A stretch of DNA of 64,000 nucleotides, taken from assembly GCA_964468045.1 (NCBI GenBank), contig CAYXTO010000001.1, forward strand, positions 248,001 through 312,000. The letters run 5' to 3'. The notes beneath the pieces are model-generated. The model was not told the origin of the DNA and did not search any database. It saw nothing but the letters and a program-made list of their open reading frames with translations. Position 1 is the stretch's first letter. Each line of letters opens with the position of its first letter. Shown here in pieces: positions 54,090 to 63,489 of the stretch. The position numbers and the translations under genes are program-made. The stretch is from JAWKXU01 sp964468045. GTDB taxonomy: Bacteria; Pseudomonadota; Alphaproteobacteria; Sphingomonadales; Sphingomonadaceae.

Positions 54090-54590
54090 CTAGCGCAACC
54101 TCGCGCAGCCCAGCGTCGCCGCGTCCATCGCCGTTTCCGCCCCGGCCAGCGCGTAGCTGTCCGTGAAGGAATTGCCCCGCTCGTCGCGCGCGCGCACCGT
54201 CATGCGCTCCGCCGAACGCATGACCGCGACGATCGCCGCATCCATCCGCTTGTCCTGCGCCCAGGCGTCTCCGCCGCCGCCGGCCAGCTCGAAGCTTTGC
54301 CGGCCGATCGAAAGGGTGATGGGGCGATCGGCCATGATCCGGCGCGACAGCCGGATGTGGATCTGGTTGCGGATCTGGCGTTTGGGCCATGTCCCGACGC
54401 TGGCGTAGGGTTCGTAATCGCGCTTCAGCCGGCTGGGCGCGGGCATGGCGATCGCATAGCAGCGCGGGACCTTCGGGTCGCGAAACGCCGCCCAGTCCGA
54501 GAAGACGCCGAGGCTGTCCCTGGCGGCGGCGGGCGCGGCGAGCGACAGCATGGCGCAGGCGCAGATCAGGCGGAGGAACGGTGCGGACAT
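54090..54590 (-). CDS. Secreted hypothetical protein, weakly IalB-like
   Basis: 166 residues with a signal peptide (about 1-23, ending PAAARD). The segment SLGVFSDWAAFRDPKVPRCYAIAMP resembles the start of invasion-associated-locus-B-type domains, but the match is too short to be sure. Cys in RCYAI and in the tail LGCARL could pair. Last gene of a minus-strand series after slt, greB, DUF4169 and a small ORF. Confidence 0.7.
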   Translation of the reverse strand: MSAPFLRLICACAMLSLAAPAAARDSLGVFSDWAAFRDPKVPRCYAIAMPAPSRLKRDYEPYASVGTWPKRQIRNQIHIRLSRRIMADRPITLSIGRQSFELAGGGGDAWAQDKRMDAAIVAVMRSAERMTVRARDERGNSFTDSYALAGAETAMDAATLGCARLR

Positions 54591-54645
54591 GGCAACCCAT
54601 TAGCCGCTTGCCCGGCCGGTCGCCACTGCAATGCGCGGCGGATTG

Positions 54646-54849
54646 TCAGCCTTCGATCAGGTCGAGATAGGCCACCACATCGTTGTCCGTGGCGATGAAC
54701 AGCCCGTCCTGCACGGATTCGGGCTGGGCCGCCGCGACCCGCAGCGCTTCCTCCAGCGAGCCGTAAAACAGCGTGCTGGCCGCGCCGCCCTCAATCTCGG
54801 TGTCCAGCAGATAGAGCCGGACCGATGCATCCTGGAAGGTCGTGCGCAC
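54646..54849 (-). CDS. Small hypothetical protein, 67 residues
   Basis: GTG start at 54849, with GGGAG 11 bases upstream overlapping the previous stop. The sequence RTTFQDASVRLYLLDTEIEG and a terminal NDVVAYLDLIEG give an acidic protein without export signal. It lies 8 bases after the DUF4169 stop on the same strand, so it is likely co-transcribed. Family not recognised. Confidence 0.6.
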   Translation of the reverse strand: MRTTFQDASVRLYLLDTEIEGGAASTLFYGSLEEALRVAAAQPESVQDGLFIATDNDVVAYLDLIEG

Positions 54850-54857
54850 GGCTTGTC

Positions 54858-55037
54858 TTACTCCCTGTCCCGTTTCGCACCGTCCAGCGTGCGGTCCGCG
54901 CGATCGGCTTTCAGTTTGCGAACCACCTTGGCCGCCTTCGACTGGCCGAACCGTGCGCGATTGGCAGCGGCGGCTTGCGCCTTGCCGGTGCGTTTCTTCG
55001 CCTTGCGCGCCATCCGCAGATTGACGATCTCGGCCAT
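54858..55037 (-). CDS. DUF4169 family protein
   Basis: 59 residues, start ATG at 55037: MAEIVNLRMARKAKKRTGKA, then a basic helix with AAAANRARFGQSKAAKVVRK and LDGAKRDRE at the end. The N-terminal AEIVNLR and C-terminal LDGA are the DUF4169 pattern. Function unknown, probably nucleic-acid associated from charge. Starts 1 base after the greB stop, suggesting coupling. Confidence 0.85.
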   Translation of the reverse strand: MAEIVNLRMARKAKKRTGKAQAAAANRARFGQSKAAKVVRKLKADRADRTLDGAKRDRE

Positions 55038-55038
55038 G

Positions 55039-55527
55039 TCAGGCGGTTTCGGGATAGTGGATCGCGACCACTTCCCATTCCTTCTCGCCACCGGGCAGGC
55101 GGACAATCCGCAGGTCCCCCAGGGCCGCTCCGCGCAGGGCCCGCGCCATGGGGGAGCTCCAGCCGATCTTCCCGGCCGAAGCGTCCTGCTCGTCATCGCC
55201 CACCAGGGTGAGGCTGCGCTGGTCGTCATCCTCATCGGCAATGGTCACCGTGGAGCCGAACCAGGCGCGGTTCCGATCCGTCTGCAGGGCAGGGTCCACC
55301 ACGCGCGCGGCCTTCATCCGCCGCGCCAGATGCGCCAGTTCCCGGTCGATCTCGCGCATCCGCTTGCGCCCATAGAGATAATCGCCGTTTTCCGAACGAT
55401 CGCCATTGCCGGCCGCCCAGCTCACGATCTCCACGATCTGCGGGCGCTCGGTGCCGAGCAAGCGGTCGTAGCGCGCCTTGAGCGCGGCCAGGCCCGCGGG
55501 CGTGATCGGATTGCCTTCGACTTTCAT
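55039..55527 (-). CDS. greB: Transcription elongation factor GreB-like
   Basis: Rescues backtracked RNA polymerase by stimulating transcript cleavage. 162 residues from the ATG at 55527. Coiled-coil N-terminal domain with ERPQIVEIVSWAAGNGDRSE and NGDYLYGRKRMREIDREL (acidic tip Asp/Glu and the GreB-type RMREID), and C-terminal FKBP-like domain with GWSSPMARALRGAALGDLR. The REID and NGDRSENGDY pattern is GreB rather than GreA. It lies between slt and DUF4169. Confidence 0.92.
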   Translation of the reverse strand: MKVEGNPITPAGLAALKARYDRLLGTERPQIVEIVSWAAGNGDRSENGDYLYGRKRMREIDRELAHLARRMKAARVVDPALQTDRNRAWFGSTVTIADEDDDQRSLTLVGDDEQDASAGKIGWSSPMARALRGAALGDLRIVRLPGGEKEWEVVAIHYPETA

Positions 55528-55540
55528 CGCACGCGCAAGG

Positions 55541-57529
55541 TCAGCCCGGGGTGGACTTGCCAAGCACCCGGCTGACCGATTTCGGGCTGCCGTAGAGAAC
55601 CTTGTCCGGGTTCATCGCTTCATAGACCACGGCATTCTCGATCACGCGCTGGACGTAGTTCTTGGTCTCGAAGATCGGAATCCGTTCGATCCATTCGACC
55701 CAGCCGATCCCGCCATTGCGCGGGTCGCCATTGGCGCGAAGCCATTTGTTCACATTGCCCGGCCCGGCATTGTAGGCCGCGATCGCCAGCGGATAGGCGC
55801 CGCCGTAATAATCCATCATCCGCGAGAAATAGCCGTCGCCCAAGCGGATATTATACCCGGCGTCGTTGATCAGGGAGGCGCTGAGATAGCTCATGCCCAT
55901 CTTGCCCGCCTGTTCCTGCGCCGTGCCGGGCATCAGCTGCATCAGGCCGCGCGCGCCGGCATGGCTGACCGCGTTCTGGGCGAACTGGCTTTCCTGGCGC
56001 GTGATGGCATGAACCATGGTCCAGTTGGTTCCGGCCGGCGCGGGGATGGTCGGGAAGGCGATCTTGTAGAAGCCGGCGTGGCCATGCTCCTGCGCCTTTT
56101 CGCCAAGGATCACGGCCAGGTCGCGGCGGCCGAGGTCGCGCGCGAGTTCCGCGACCAGCGCATGCTCGCCCGGGGTCTTGGCCTGATCGGCGATTTCGCG
56201 GAAGAAGCGGATCGAGGTGGTCCACGGCGCATCCCGCGCGGCTTCGCGCACCGCGCCGGTGATCGGCTTGGAATAGAACGCGGCACGTTCCGCCGCGCTG
56301 GGCTGGATCAGCGGGGTGCCGGTGAGATCGGGTACGGAACGGCCAAGCCGTTCCAGCGCGAGCAGGCCGTAGAACTGCGCGGGATAGGCGGCCGACATTT
56401 CGAAATGGCGGTTCGCCTCGGCCCGGTTGCCGGCCTGGCTGTAGGCAAGGCCGGCCCAGTAGAAACCCTTGGAGCGGGTCTGCGGCGTCCGCGCCGCGGC
56501 GCCATAGCGGTAGAACAGCGGGGCGGCGGAGGACGGATCGCGCAGTTCCCATAGCGCGGTCGTGCCGCCGAGCCACATCAGCGAAGTATAATCGTCGCGC
56601 AGGCCATAGGCCATCGCGCTGATGTCCGCGCCCGGCGCGAAGCTGTCATCGATGGATGCCGCGATCCGCACCACGTTGCTGCCTCCCGCCATCCTGGCGA
56701 CCGTGAGCAGCTCCTTCACCCAGTCGTCCGGATCGGCGGGCAGGGTGGCGAGGGGAGGGCGTGTGGCCAGCAGGCTGACGGCCGCATAGGCCCGGCCGCC
56801 CCTGCGCATCTGGCGCGACAGATTGTAGACATAGCCCGGATCGCGCAGCGCGTCCGGCCCGGGCGAGATGCCCTGCGAGGCGGGGTCGCTGCCCTGCGCC
56901 GCAGCCAGGCGCGCCATGAAGATCGCGCGCTTCGCCGGCGAGACATAGGCGATCTGGCGCGCAGCGGCCGTGGTGTCCCCGGCCCAGAGCAGCGCGTCCA
57001 TCCGCGCGTCGTGATCATTGGGAGTGAGGCTGCCGCCATAGAGTGAAAAGAGTGCGCTTTCCGATGCGCTGCCCATCGACCCGCCGCGCCACGCTTCCCT
57101 GGCCGCGCTCGCCGCCTCGGGCCGCCGGAGCGAGGAAAGCGCGACCGCATATTGCGCCCGGGCCGGGTTGGTGAGCGGAGGGAATTTTTCGAAATAGGCG
57201 ATAAGCCGGGAAGGCTCGGCATATTCGCGTTCCAGCGCGGCTTCCGCATAGCCCCGAATCTTGCCCTCCTGGGGAAAGCCCGGATAGCTCAGCAGGAAGC
57301 CCGAATATTCGGCGAAGCTGAGCCGGGGAGAGCTGTTCAACTGCTCCCACCGCTTCACCGCATAAGCCATCTGCCCGGGCTGGCTGGCGACCAGCGATGC
57401 GCGGGCGCGATCCCAATGCGCGGCATCGGATGCAACGCCTTGCGCGGCAAGCGGCGCGGAGGCCGAAAGTGCAGGCAGCATGACGGCAAGGACAACAGGT
57501 ATTCTGAGCATGCTGGACATAGTGCCCAT
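55541..57529 (-). CDS. slt: Soluble lytic murein transglycosylase
   Basis: Cleaves peptidoglycan glycan strands to 1,6-anhydro products. 662 residues from the ATG at 57529; an ATG at 57520 is almost as good (the AAGGAG upstream gives 3 or 12 bases spacing). Signal peptide (MLRIPVVLAVMLPALSAS region), a large helical superhelix (about 40-470), and a C-terminal SLT domain with ITRQESQFAQNAVSHAGARG, the catalytic Glu in RQESQF, and GLMQLMPGTA plus AYNAGPGNVNKWL. Divergent from dapA. Confidence 0.93.
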   Translation of the reverse strand: MGTMSSMLRIPVVLAVMLPALSASAPLAAQGVASDAAHWDRARASLVASQPGQMAYAVKRWEQLNSSPRLSFAEYSGFLLSYPGFPQEGKIRGYAEAALEREYAEPSRLIAYFEKFPPLTNPARAQYAVALSSLRRPEAASAAREAWRGGSMGSASESALFSLYGGSLTPNDHDARMDALLWAGDTTAAARQIAYVSPAKRAIFMARLAAAQGSDPASQGISPGPDALRDPGYVYNLSRQMRRGGRAYAAVSLLATRPPLATLPADPDDWVKELLTVARMAGGSNVVRIAASIDDSFAPGADISAMAYGLRDDYTSLMWLGGTTALWELRDPSSAAPLFYRYGAAARTPQTRSKGFYWAGLAYSQAGNRAEANRHFEMSAAYPAQFYGLLALERLGRSVPDLTGTPLIQPSAAERAAFYSKPITGAVREAARDAPWTTSIRFFREIADQAKTPGEHALVAELARDLGRRDLAVILGEKAQEHGHAGFYKIAFPTIPAPAGTNWTMVHAITRQESQFAQNAVSHAGARGLMQLMPGTAQEQAGKMGMSYLSASLINDAGYNIRLGDGYFSRMMDYYGGAYPLAIAAYNAGPGNVNKWLRANGDPRNGGIGWVEWIERIPIFETKNYVQRVIENAVVYEAMNPDKVLYGSPKSVSRVLGKSTPG

Positions 57530-57626
57530 TGGCTCCTTATCAGGCGCTGAACGAAATTCCCCCATCGGGTCCGGCTCCCTTGTGTCGCCGTGATTCTAGC
57601 ATGGGGCAAGAGCAAGGGTGAAGTCC

Positions 57627-58508
57627 ATGTTTTCCGGTTCTATTCCGGCTTTGGTGACTCCGTTTCGCGATGGAGCGTTCGATGAAGCCGCTTTTCGCCG
57701 CCTGGTGGATTGGCAGATCGAAAACGGATCCAGGGGGCTGGTGCCCTGCGGAACCACCGGCGAAGCATCGACCCTGACCAATGAAGAGCATCACTATGTG
57801 ATCCAGGTCTGCGTGGAGCAGGCCGCGGGGCGCGTTCCGGTCATCGCCGGCTGCGGATCGAACGATACCCGGAACGCCCTGATGCATATGCAATATTCGA
57901 AGAAGGTCGGCGCCGATGCCGCGCTTGTTGTCGCGCCCTATTACAACCGGCCGAACCAGGAAGGGCTGATCGCCCATTTTTCCCATCTGGCCGAACATGG
58001 CGAACTGCCGATCGTGCTGTACAACGTGCCCGGCCGCACGGTGACCGATATCGCGCCGGAAACCGTGGTGGAGCTTGCCCGCCGTTACCCGGACAGGATC
58101 ATCGGCATCAAGGATGCGAGCGGCGATCTTTCGCGCGTGACCGACCACCGCATGGGGATCGGCAATGGCTTCTGCCAGCTGTCCGGTGACGATGAGCTTG
58201 CCCTGCCGGCCAATGCGGCCGGGGCGGTCGGCTGCATTTCCGTTACCGCCAATGTCGCGCCCCGGCTTTGCGCCGATTTCCAGCAGGCCTGCGCCGAGGG
58301 CAATTTCGCGCGGGCGCGCGAACTGAACGACCGGCTCTATCCGCTGCATTACGCCATGTTCGAGGATGCCTCGCCCGGGCCTTGCAAGTATGCGCTGACC
58401 CGGGTGCACAATTGGCTGACCGAGGAGCTGCGGCTTCCGCTCACCCCCTGCAATGCCGCCGCGCGCAAGGCGGTGGACGAGGCGCTGGAGCATGCCGGGC
58501 TGATCTGA
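57627..58508 (+). CDS. dapA: 4-hydroxy-tetrahydrodipicolinate synthase
   Basis: Condenses pyruvate and aspartate semialdehyde, the first step of lysine/diaminopimelate synthesis. 293 residues from the ATG at 57627 (AAGGG 9 bases upstream); a GTG at 57618 adds only three residues. Schiff-base Lys162 in GIKDASGDL, Tyr132 in LYNVPGR, and pyruvate-binding GTTGE. Full length. smpB follows 54 bases downstream on the same strand. Confidence 0.97.
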   Translation: MFSGSIPALVTPFRDGAFDEAAFRRLVDWQIENGSRGLVPCGTTGEASTLTNEEHHYVIQVCVEQAAGRVPVIAGCGSNDTRNALMHMQYSKKVGADAALVVAPYYNRPNQEGLIAHFSHLAEHGELPIVLYNVPGRTVTDIAPETVVELARRYPDRIIGIKDASGDLSRVTDHRMGIGNGFCQLSGDDELALPANAAGAVGCISVTANVAPRLCADFQQACAEGNFARARELNDRLYPLHYAMFEDASPGPCKYALTRVHNWLTEELRLPLTPCNAAARKAVDEALEHAGLI

Positions 58509-58562
58509 TCGCGGATGCCGGTTTGCTTTCCGGCCGCCGCGTCCTACATGCCCCCCAAGATC

Positions 58563-59045
58563 ATGGCCCGCCCCAAGCCCACCACTTTCGACAAGAAGAA
58601 GACCGTCGCGGAAAATCGCCGCGCGCGGTTCGACTATTTCATCGAAGAAACCTTCGAGGCCGGGATCGCCCTCACCGGGACGGAAGTGAAGAGCCTGCGC
58701 TTCGGCGAAGGCTCCATCGCGGAAAGCTATGCCGAGGTGAAGAACGGCGAGGTGTGGCTGATCAATTCCAATGTCCCGGAATTCAGCCACGGAAACCGGT
58801 TCAACCACGAGCCGAAACGCCCGCGCAAGCTGCTGCTGCACGAGCGGGAGATCGCCCGCCTGCATGGCGCGGTGGAGCGCAAGGGCATGACCCTGGTGCC
58901 CTTGTCGGTCTATTTCAACTCGCGGGGCCGGGCCAAGGTGGAACTCGCCCTGGCCAAGGGCAAGCAGACCCATGACAAGCGACAGACGATCAAGGAACGG
59001 GACTGGAAGCGCGACAAGGCCAGGATCATGCGCGATCGCGGTTGA
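58563..59045 (+). CDS. smpB: SsrA-binding protein SmpB
   Basis: Binds tmRNA and brings it to stalled ribosomes for trans-translation. 160 residues from the ATG at 58563 (MARPKPTTFDKKKTVAENRR); upstream ATGs at 58515 and 58548 do not match homologues. OB-fold with GIALTGTEVKSLRFGEGSI and NSNVPEFSHGNRFNHEP, and a basic C-terminal tail (THDKRQTIKERDWKRDKARI) that enters the mRNA channel. No tmRNA gene is seen in this window. Confidence 0.97.
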   Translation: MARPKPTTFDKKKTVAENRRARFDYFIEETFEAGIALTGTEVKSLRFGEGSIAESYAEVKNGEVWLINSNVPEFSHGNRFNHEPKRPRKLLLHEREIARLHGAVERKGMTLVPLSVYFNSRGRAKVELALAKGKQTHDKRQTIKERDWKRDKARIMRDRG

Positions 59046-59205
59046 GCGCGACGGTGCGTAAACGGTGGAAGAGGCTTGCCGACTCATGCGGGTTTCGCAA
59101 TGGGGCAGGCATGTTCATTCGCCGTTCGGCGATCGCTTTGCATATTCCACATCGCGCTGCGACGCAGCGTGAGGCCGCCCCTATCGAAAGAAGTACGATC
59201 CAGCC

Positions 59206-59781
59206 GTGAAGACCCGTATTTTCAACTGGACCCGGCGCAACATGCCGACCCGCGAGCAGATGGAGCGCAGCCGCTGGATACGCCCATTCGCAAATCGGGT
59301 GTTGCGGTCCGAACTATGGCGCTTCACCCGGCGTTCGGTGCCACGTGGCGTGGCGCTGGGCATGCTGGTGGGCATCATCATACCCTTTGCGCAGATTCTG
59401 TTCGCATCCCTGCTCAGCCTGACGGTTCGCGCGAATGTTCCGGTTGCCGCGCTGACCACTTTCGTTACCAATCCCTTCACCACGCCATTGATCTGGGTGC
59501 TGTCCTACAAGGTCGGCAGCTGGCTGCTGCAGGTGGACGCGATGACGATTGTTGCTCCGGTCAATACGGCCATGGAACACACCGAACTGCAGGATGCGCT
59601 GCAATGGCTGACGGGCGCCACGCTCGTCACTGCGTTCGGCCTGGTGGTGGTGGCAGTTATCGCCGCTTCTGTCGGCTATCTGGTGTCCAGCCTGTCCTGG
59701 CGCGTCTGGATCGCCCACAAGCGCAAGCTGCGCCTCGCGGAAGCGCGTGAGCGGATGTATGCGCGGATGCGGATGCAATGA
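59206..59781 (+). CDS. DUF2062 membrane protein
   Basis: 191 residues from a GTG at 59206. Three hydrophobic segments (SVPRGVALGMLVGIIIPFAQ, TFVTNPFTTPLIWVLSYKVG and VTAFGLVVVAVIAASVGYLV) within the DUF2062 domain, with the characteristic PRG/ NPFTTPLIW motif. Function unknown. The last four bases overlap the first ATG of cckA, so the two are translationally coupled and may act together or simply share expression. Confidence 0.87.
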   Translation: MKTRIFNWTRRNMPTREQMERSRWIRPFANRVLRSELWRFTRRSVPRGVALGMLVGIIIPFAQILFASLLSLTVRANVPVAALTTFVTNPFTTPLIWVLSYKVGSWLLQVDAMTIVAPVNTAMEHTELQDALQWLTGATLVTAFGLVVVAVIAASVGYLVSSLSWRVWIAHKRKLRLAEARERMYARMRMQ

Positions 59782-62204
59782 TGGCGCTGGGCGGTTCGCG
59801 CAGCCCTGCCATGGGCGCCGTGGCCGTTGGGGGTGCGCTTCTCGCCAGCCTTGTCCTGCTGTGGCTCGCCACCGGCCAGCCGCTGGTCGTGGCGGCCTAT
59901 GGCGGCGGTCTGCTTGGCCTGAGCGCCCTGGTGGCGGCTCTTTCGCATCGCCGTTCCAGCCCCTTGATCCAGGAATTTCCCTTGCCGGACTGGTCGGTCA
60001 CGGTCGCGGCGATCGAGGGAGACGGTTCGGCCGTCGTCATCACCGACCGGGCCAATCGCATGGTCTGCGCGAACAGCGCCTTCAACGAGGCTTTCGGACT
60101 GGATCATGCCCCGCCCTTGCTTAAGCTCGCTGCCGGTTCTGCCGAGCGGCTGGAGCGAGCCGGGCGCGCCGCATGGCGCGATGGAGCCGGCTCCGTGGCG
60201 CAGCTTCAGGATGAAGGCGGCACCCGCTGGCAGGCCGAGATCGCGCGGGCCGGGCGGGGCGACGATTACCTGATCTGGCGGTTCGCTCCCTTGCGGGAAA
60301 CCGATCCCGTCGCGGAGCTGGGGGAGCGCATCACCGGCGCGTTCGGCCGGATGTTGAGCGAAGCCGGGGTGGAAGCCGTCCTGGTCGGACCGGAAGGCGC
60401 GATCCGGATGGCGAGCAGGAGCTTCGCCTTGCGCGCGGGCGGGGATGAAGCGGCGACCATGGCGGGGCAGGATTTCGCCGGCCTGCTGCGTGCGGACAGC
60501 CGGGACCGGATCTTCTTCGCGCGGGAAGGGCGCAACGGATCCTCGCAGACCCTGGTGCAGATCGCCCTGGCCGATCCGGACGATCTCGATCCGGCGGCGC
60601 CGGGCCAGGCGCCGTCGCTGATGCTGCTGCTCGATTCGGGCATCGGGCTCGGCGCTTCCGCGGGGGTGGAGGGACATGCCGGCACCAGCCAGCTGGAAGC
60701 CTTGCTGGCGCAATTGCCGGTGGGTCTGGCGATGGCCGACCGGGATGGCCGTTTCCTGTTCGCCAATCGCGCTTTCCTGCGCGCGGCCGGGGTGGATGGC
60801 AAGACCCTGCCTCCTTATCCGACCGATCTGGTGGTGCGGGAGGACAAGGGGCCGCTCGCGGATTCGGTCCGGCGGTTCGCGCAGGGGCCGGCCAGTTCGG
60901 GCGACATGGCGATTCGCCTGCGCGGCAATCCGGAGGAGCCGGTGTCGCTGGGCCTGGCCGGGGTGCGCGGGCTCGGGGAATCGGCCGTCCTGCTGAGCCT
61001 GGCGGATACGACGGAGGAAGCGCGGCTCAAGCGCCAGGTCGCCCAGGCCACCAAGATGCAGGCGGTCGGCCAGCTGGCGGGCGGGGTGGCGCATGATTTC
61101 AACAATGTGCTGACCGCGATCATCGGCCATTGCGACCTGATGTTGCTGCGCCACATTCCCGGCGACAGCGATTATGACGATATCCAGCAGATCAAGGCGA
61201 ATTCCAATCGCGCCGCGTCCCTGACGCGCCAGTTGCTGGCCTTTTCCCGCCAGCAGACCCTGCGCCCCGAAGTGCTGCAATTGCCCGATGTGGTCTCGGA
61301 GGTTTCCCAGCTGCTCAAGCGGCTGATGGGCGAGAAGATCGCGTTCCAGGTCCATCACGACCGCGATCTCGGCCCGGTCCGGGCCGATCCGCAGCAATTG
61401 GAGCAGGTCATCGTCAATCTCGCGGTCAATGCCCGCGACGCGATCCAGGCACGCGGGGATGGCGCCGGCCGGGTGACGATGGCGACTCGCCGCATTGCCT
61501 CCAACGATGTGCGCCGGATGAAGACCGACATCATCCCGATCGGGGATTACACGGCGCTGATCGTGGAGGATACGGGCGGCGGCATACCGCAGGAGCATTT
61601 CGGCAAGATCTTCGAGCCGTTCTTCACCACCAAGGAAATGGGGAAGGGCACGGGGCTGGGCCTGTCCACCGTCTATGGCATCGTCAAGCAGTCCGGCGGT
61701 TTCGTCTTTGTCGAGAATGTGCCCGGCCCGGGCGGCCGGACCGTGGGCGCGCGTTTCGTGATCTATCTGCCGGTCTATGACGGCGTGGTCCCGACTGCCG
61801 CCCATCGCGCGGAGGAGGTGACGGAATGGGCGGGCGGCGGACGCCTGCTGCTGGTGGAGGACGAGGATATGGTCCGCGCGGTGGCGGAGCGGGCGCTGGC
61901 GCGTGAGGGCTACGATATCGTCACGGCCTGCGATGGGGAGGAAGGGCTGGAAAAGGTGAAGGCCGGGGAGGAGTTCGACCTGGTCATCAGCGACGTGGTG
62001 ATGCCCAGCATGGATGGCCCCGCGATGCTGCGCGAAATCCGCAAGCTGCGGCCCGATCTGCCGGTCCTGTTCATGTCGGGCTATGCCGAGGAACAGTTGC
62101 GACGGGATATCGACATCGAGAACATGCACTTTATCCCCAAGCCGTTTTCCGTGCAGCAGATCGCCCGGAAAGTGGCGGAAGTCCTCGGCGGAAGGGCCAC
62201 CTGA
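59778..62204 (+). CDS. cckA: Hybrid histidine kinase CckA of the CtrA pathway
   Basis: Master cell-cycle kinase that phosphorylates CtrA and CpdR through ChpT in alphaproteobacteria. 808 residues: two N-terminal membrane segments (about 12-55), PAS-like regions (about 80-430), DHp domain with His439 in LAGGVAHDFNNVLTAIIGHC, ATPase domain with NLAVNARDA and GTGLGLSTVYGIVKQSGG, and a receiver domain with Asp739 in VISDVVMPSMDG. Domain order and the HDFNNVLTAIIGHCDLMLLRH stretch (continued after GGVA) are typical of CckA. Coupled to the DUF2062 gene; recA follows. Confidence 0.94.
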   Translation: MMALGGSRSPAMGAVAVGGALLASLVLLWLATGQPLVVAAYGGGLLGLSALVAALSHRRSSPLIQEFPLPDWSVTVAAIEGDGSAVVITDRANRMVCANSAFNEAFGLDHAPPLLKLAAGSAERLERAGRAAWRDGAGSVAQLQDEGGTRWQAEIARAGRGDDYLIWRFAPLRETDPVAELGERITGAFGRMLSEAGVEAVLVGPEGAIRMASRSFALRAGGDEAATMAGQDFAGLLRADSRDRIFFAREGRNGSSQTLVQIALADPDDLDPAAPGQAPSLMLLLDSGIGLGASAGVEGHAGTSQLEALLAQLPVGLAMADRDGRFLFANRAFLRAAGVDGKTLPPYPTDLVVREDKGPLADSVRRFAQGPASSGDMAIRLRGNPEEPVSLGLAGVRGLGESAVLLSLADTTEEARLKRQVAQATKMQAVGQLAGGVAHDFNNVLTAIIGHCDLMLLRHIPGDSDYDDIQQIKANSNRAASLTRQLLAFSRQQTLRPEVLQLPDVVSEVSQLLKRLMGEKIAFQVHHDRDLGPVRADPQQLEQVIVNLAVNARDAIQARGDGAGRVTMATRRIASNDVRRMKTDIIPIGDYTALIVEDTGGGIPQEHFGKIFEPFFTTKEMGKGTGLGLSTVYGIVKQSGGFVFVENVPGPGGRTVGARFVIYLPVYDGVVPTAAHRAEEVTEWAGGGRLLLVEDEDMVRAVAERALAREGYDIVTACDGEEGLEKVKAGEEFDLVISDVVMPSMDGPAMLREIRKLRPDLPVLFMSGYAEEQLRRDIDIENMHFIPKPFSVQQIARKVAEVLGGRAT

Positions 62205-62224
62205 TCCCCTACGGCAAATTTTTT

Positions 62225-62239
62225 GTTCCGCTCTTGTTC
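62225..62239. promoter_or_regulatory. LexA (SOS) box upstream of recA
   Basis: GTTC at 62225-62228, seven bases, GTTC at 62236-62239: exact match to the alphaproteobacterial LexA box. It is 77 bases before the recA ATG, right after the cckA stop. An extra GTTC-N5-GAAC palindrome (62236-62248) overlaps it. Confidence 0.9.
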
Positions 62240-62315
62240 CATGAGAACAAAGGTGATACATCCTCGCTCGGTTGACTGTTCCGTTCAGCCCGGTAGGCAG
62301 CGAGGAGGCCAGCAC

Positions 62316-63380
<1,065 letters not shown>

Positions 63381-63388
63381 TCTTCAAG

Positions 63389-63410
63389 AAGCGCCGGCGG
63401 AGCGGCGCTT
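63389..63410. terminator. Perfect 8-bp hairpin after recA
   Basis: AAGCGCCG (63389-63396) and CGGCGCTT (63403-63410) pair around GCGGAG. It begins 8 bases after the recA stop; no T-run follows, so it may end the recA transcript weakly. Confidence 0.45.
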
Positions 63411-63489
63411 GGGGAACCGGGCCGGCGCAGCGACCTTCATGGCGCGCGCCGGCCTTTCCAGTTGAGCGGCGCGGAGATAGATTGCTCGC

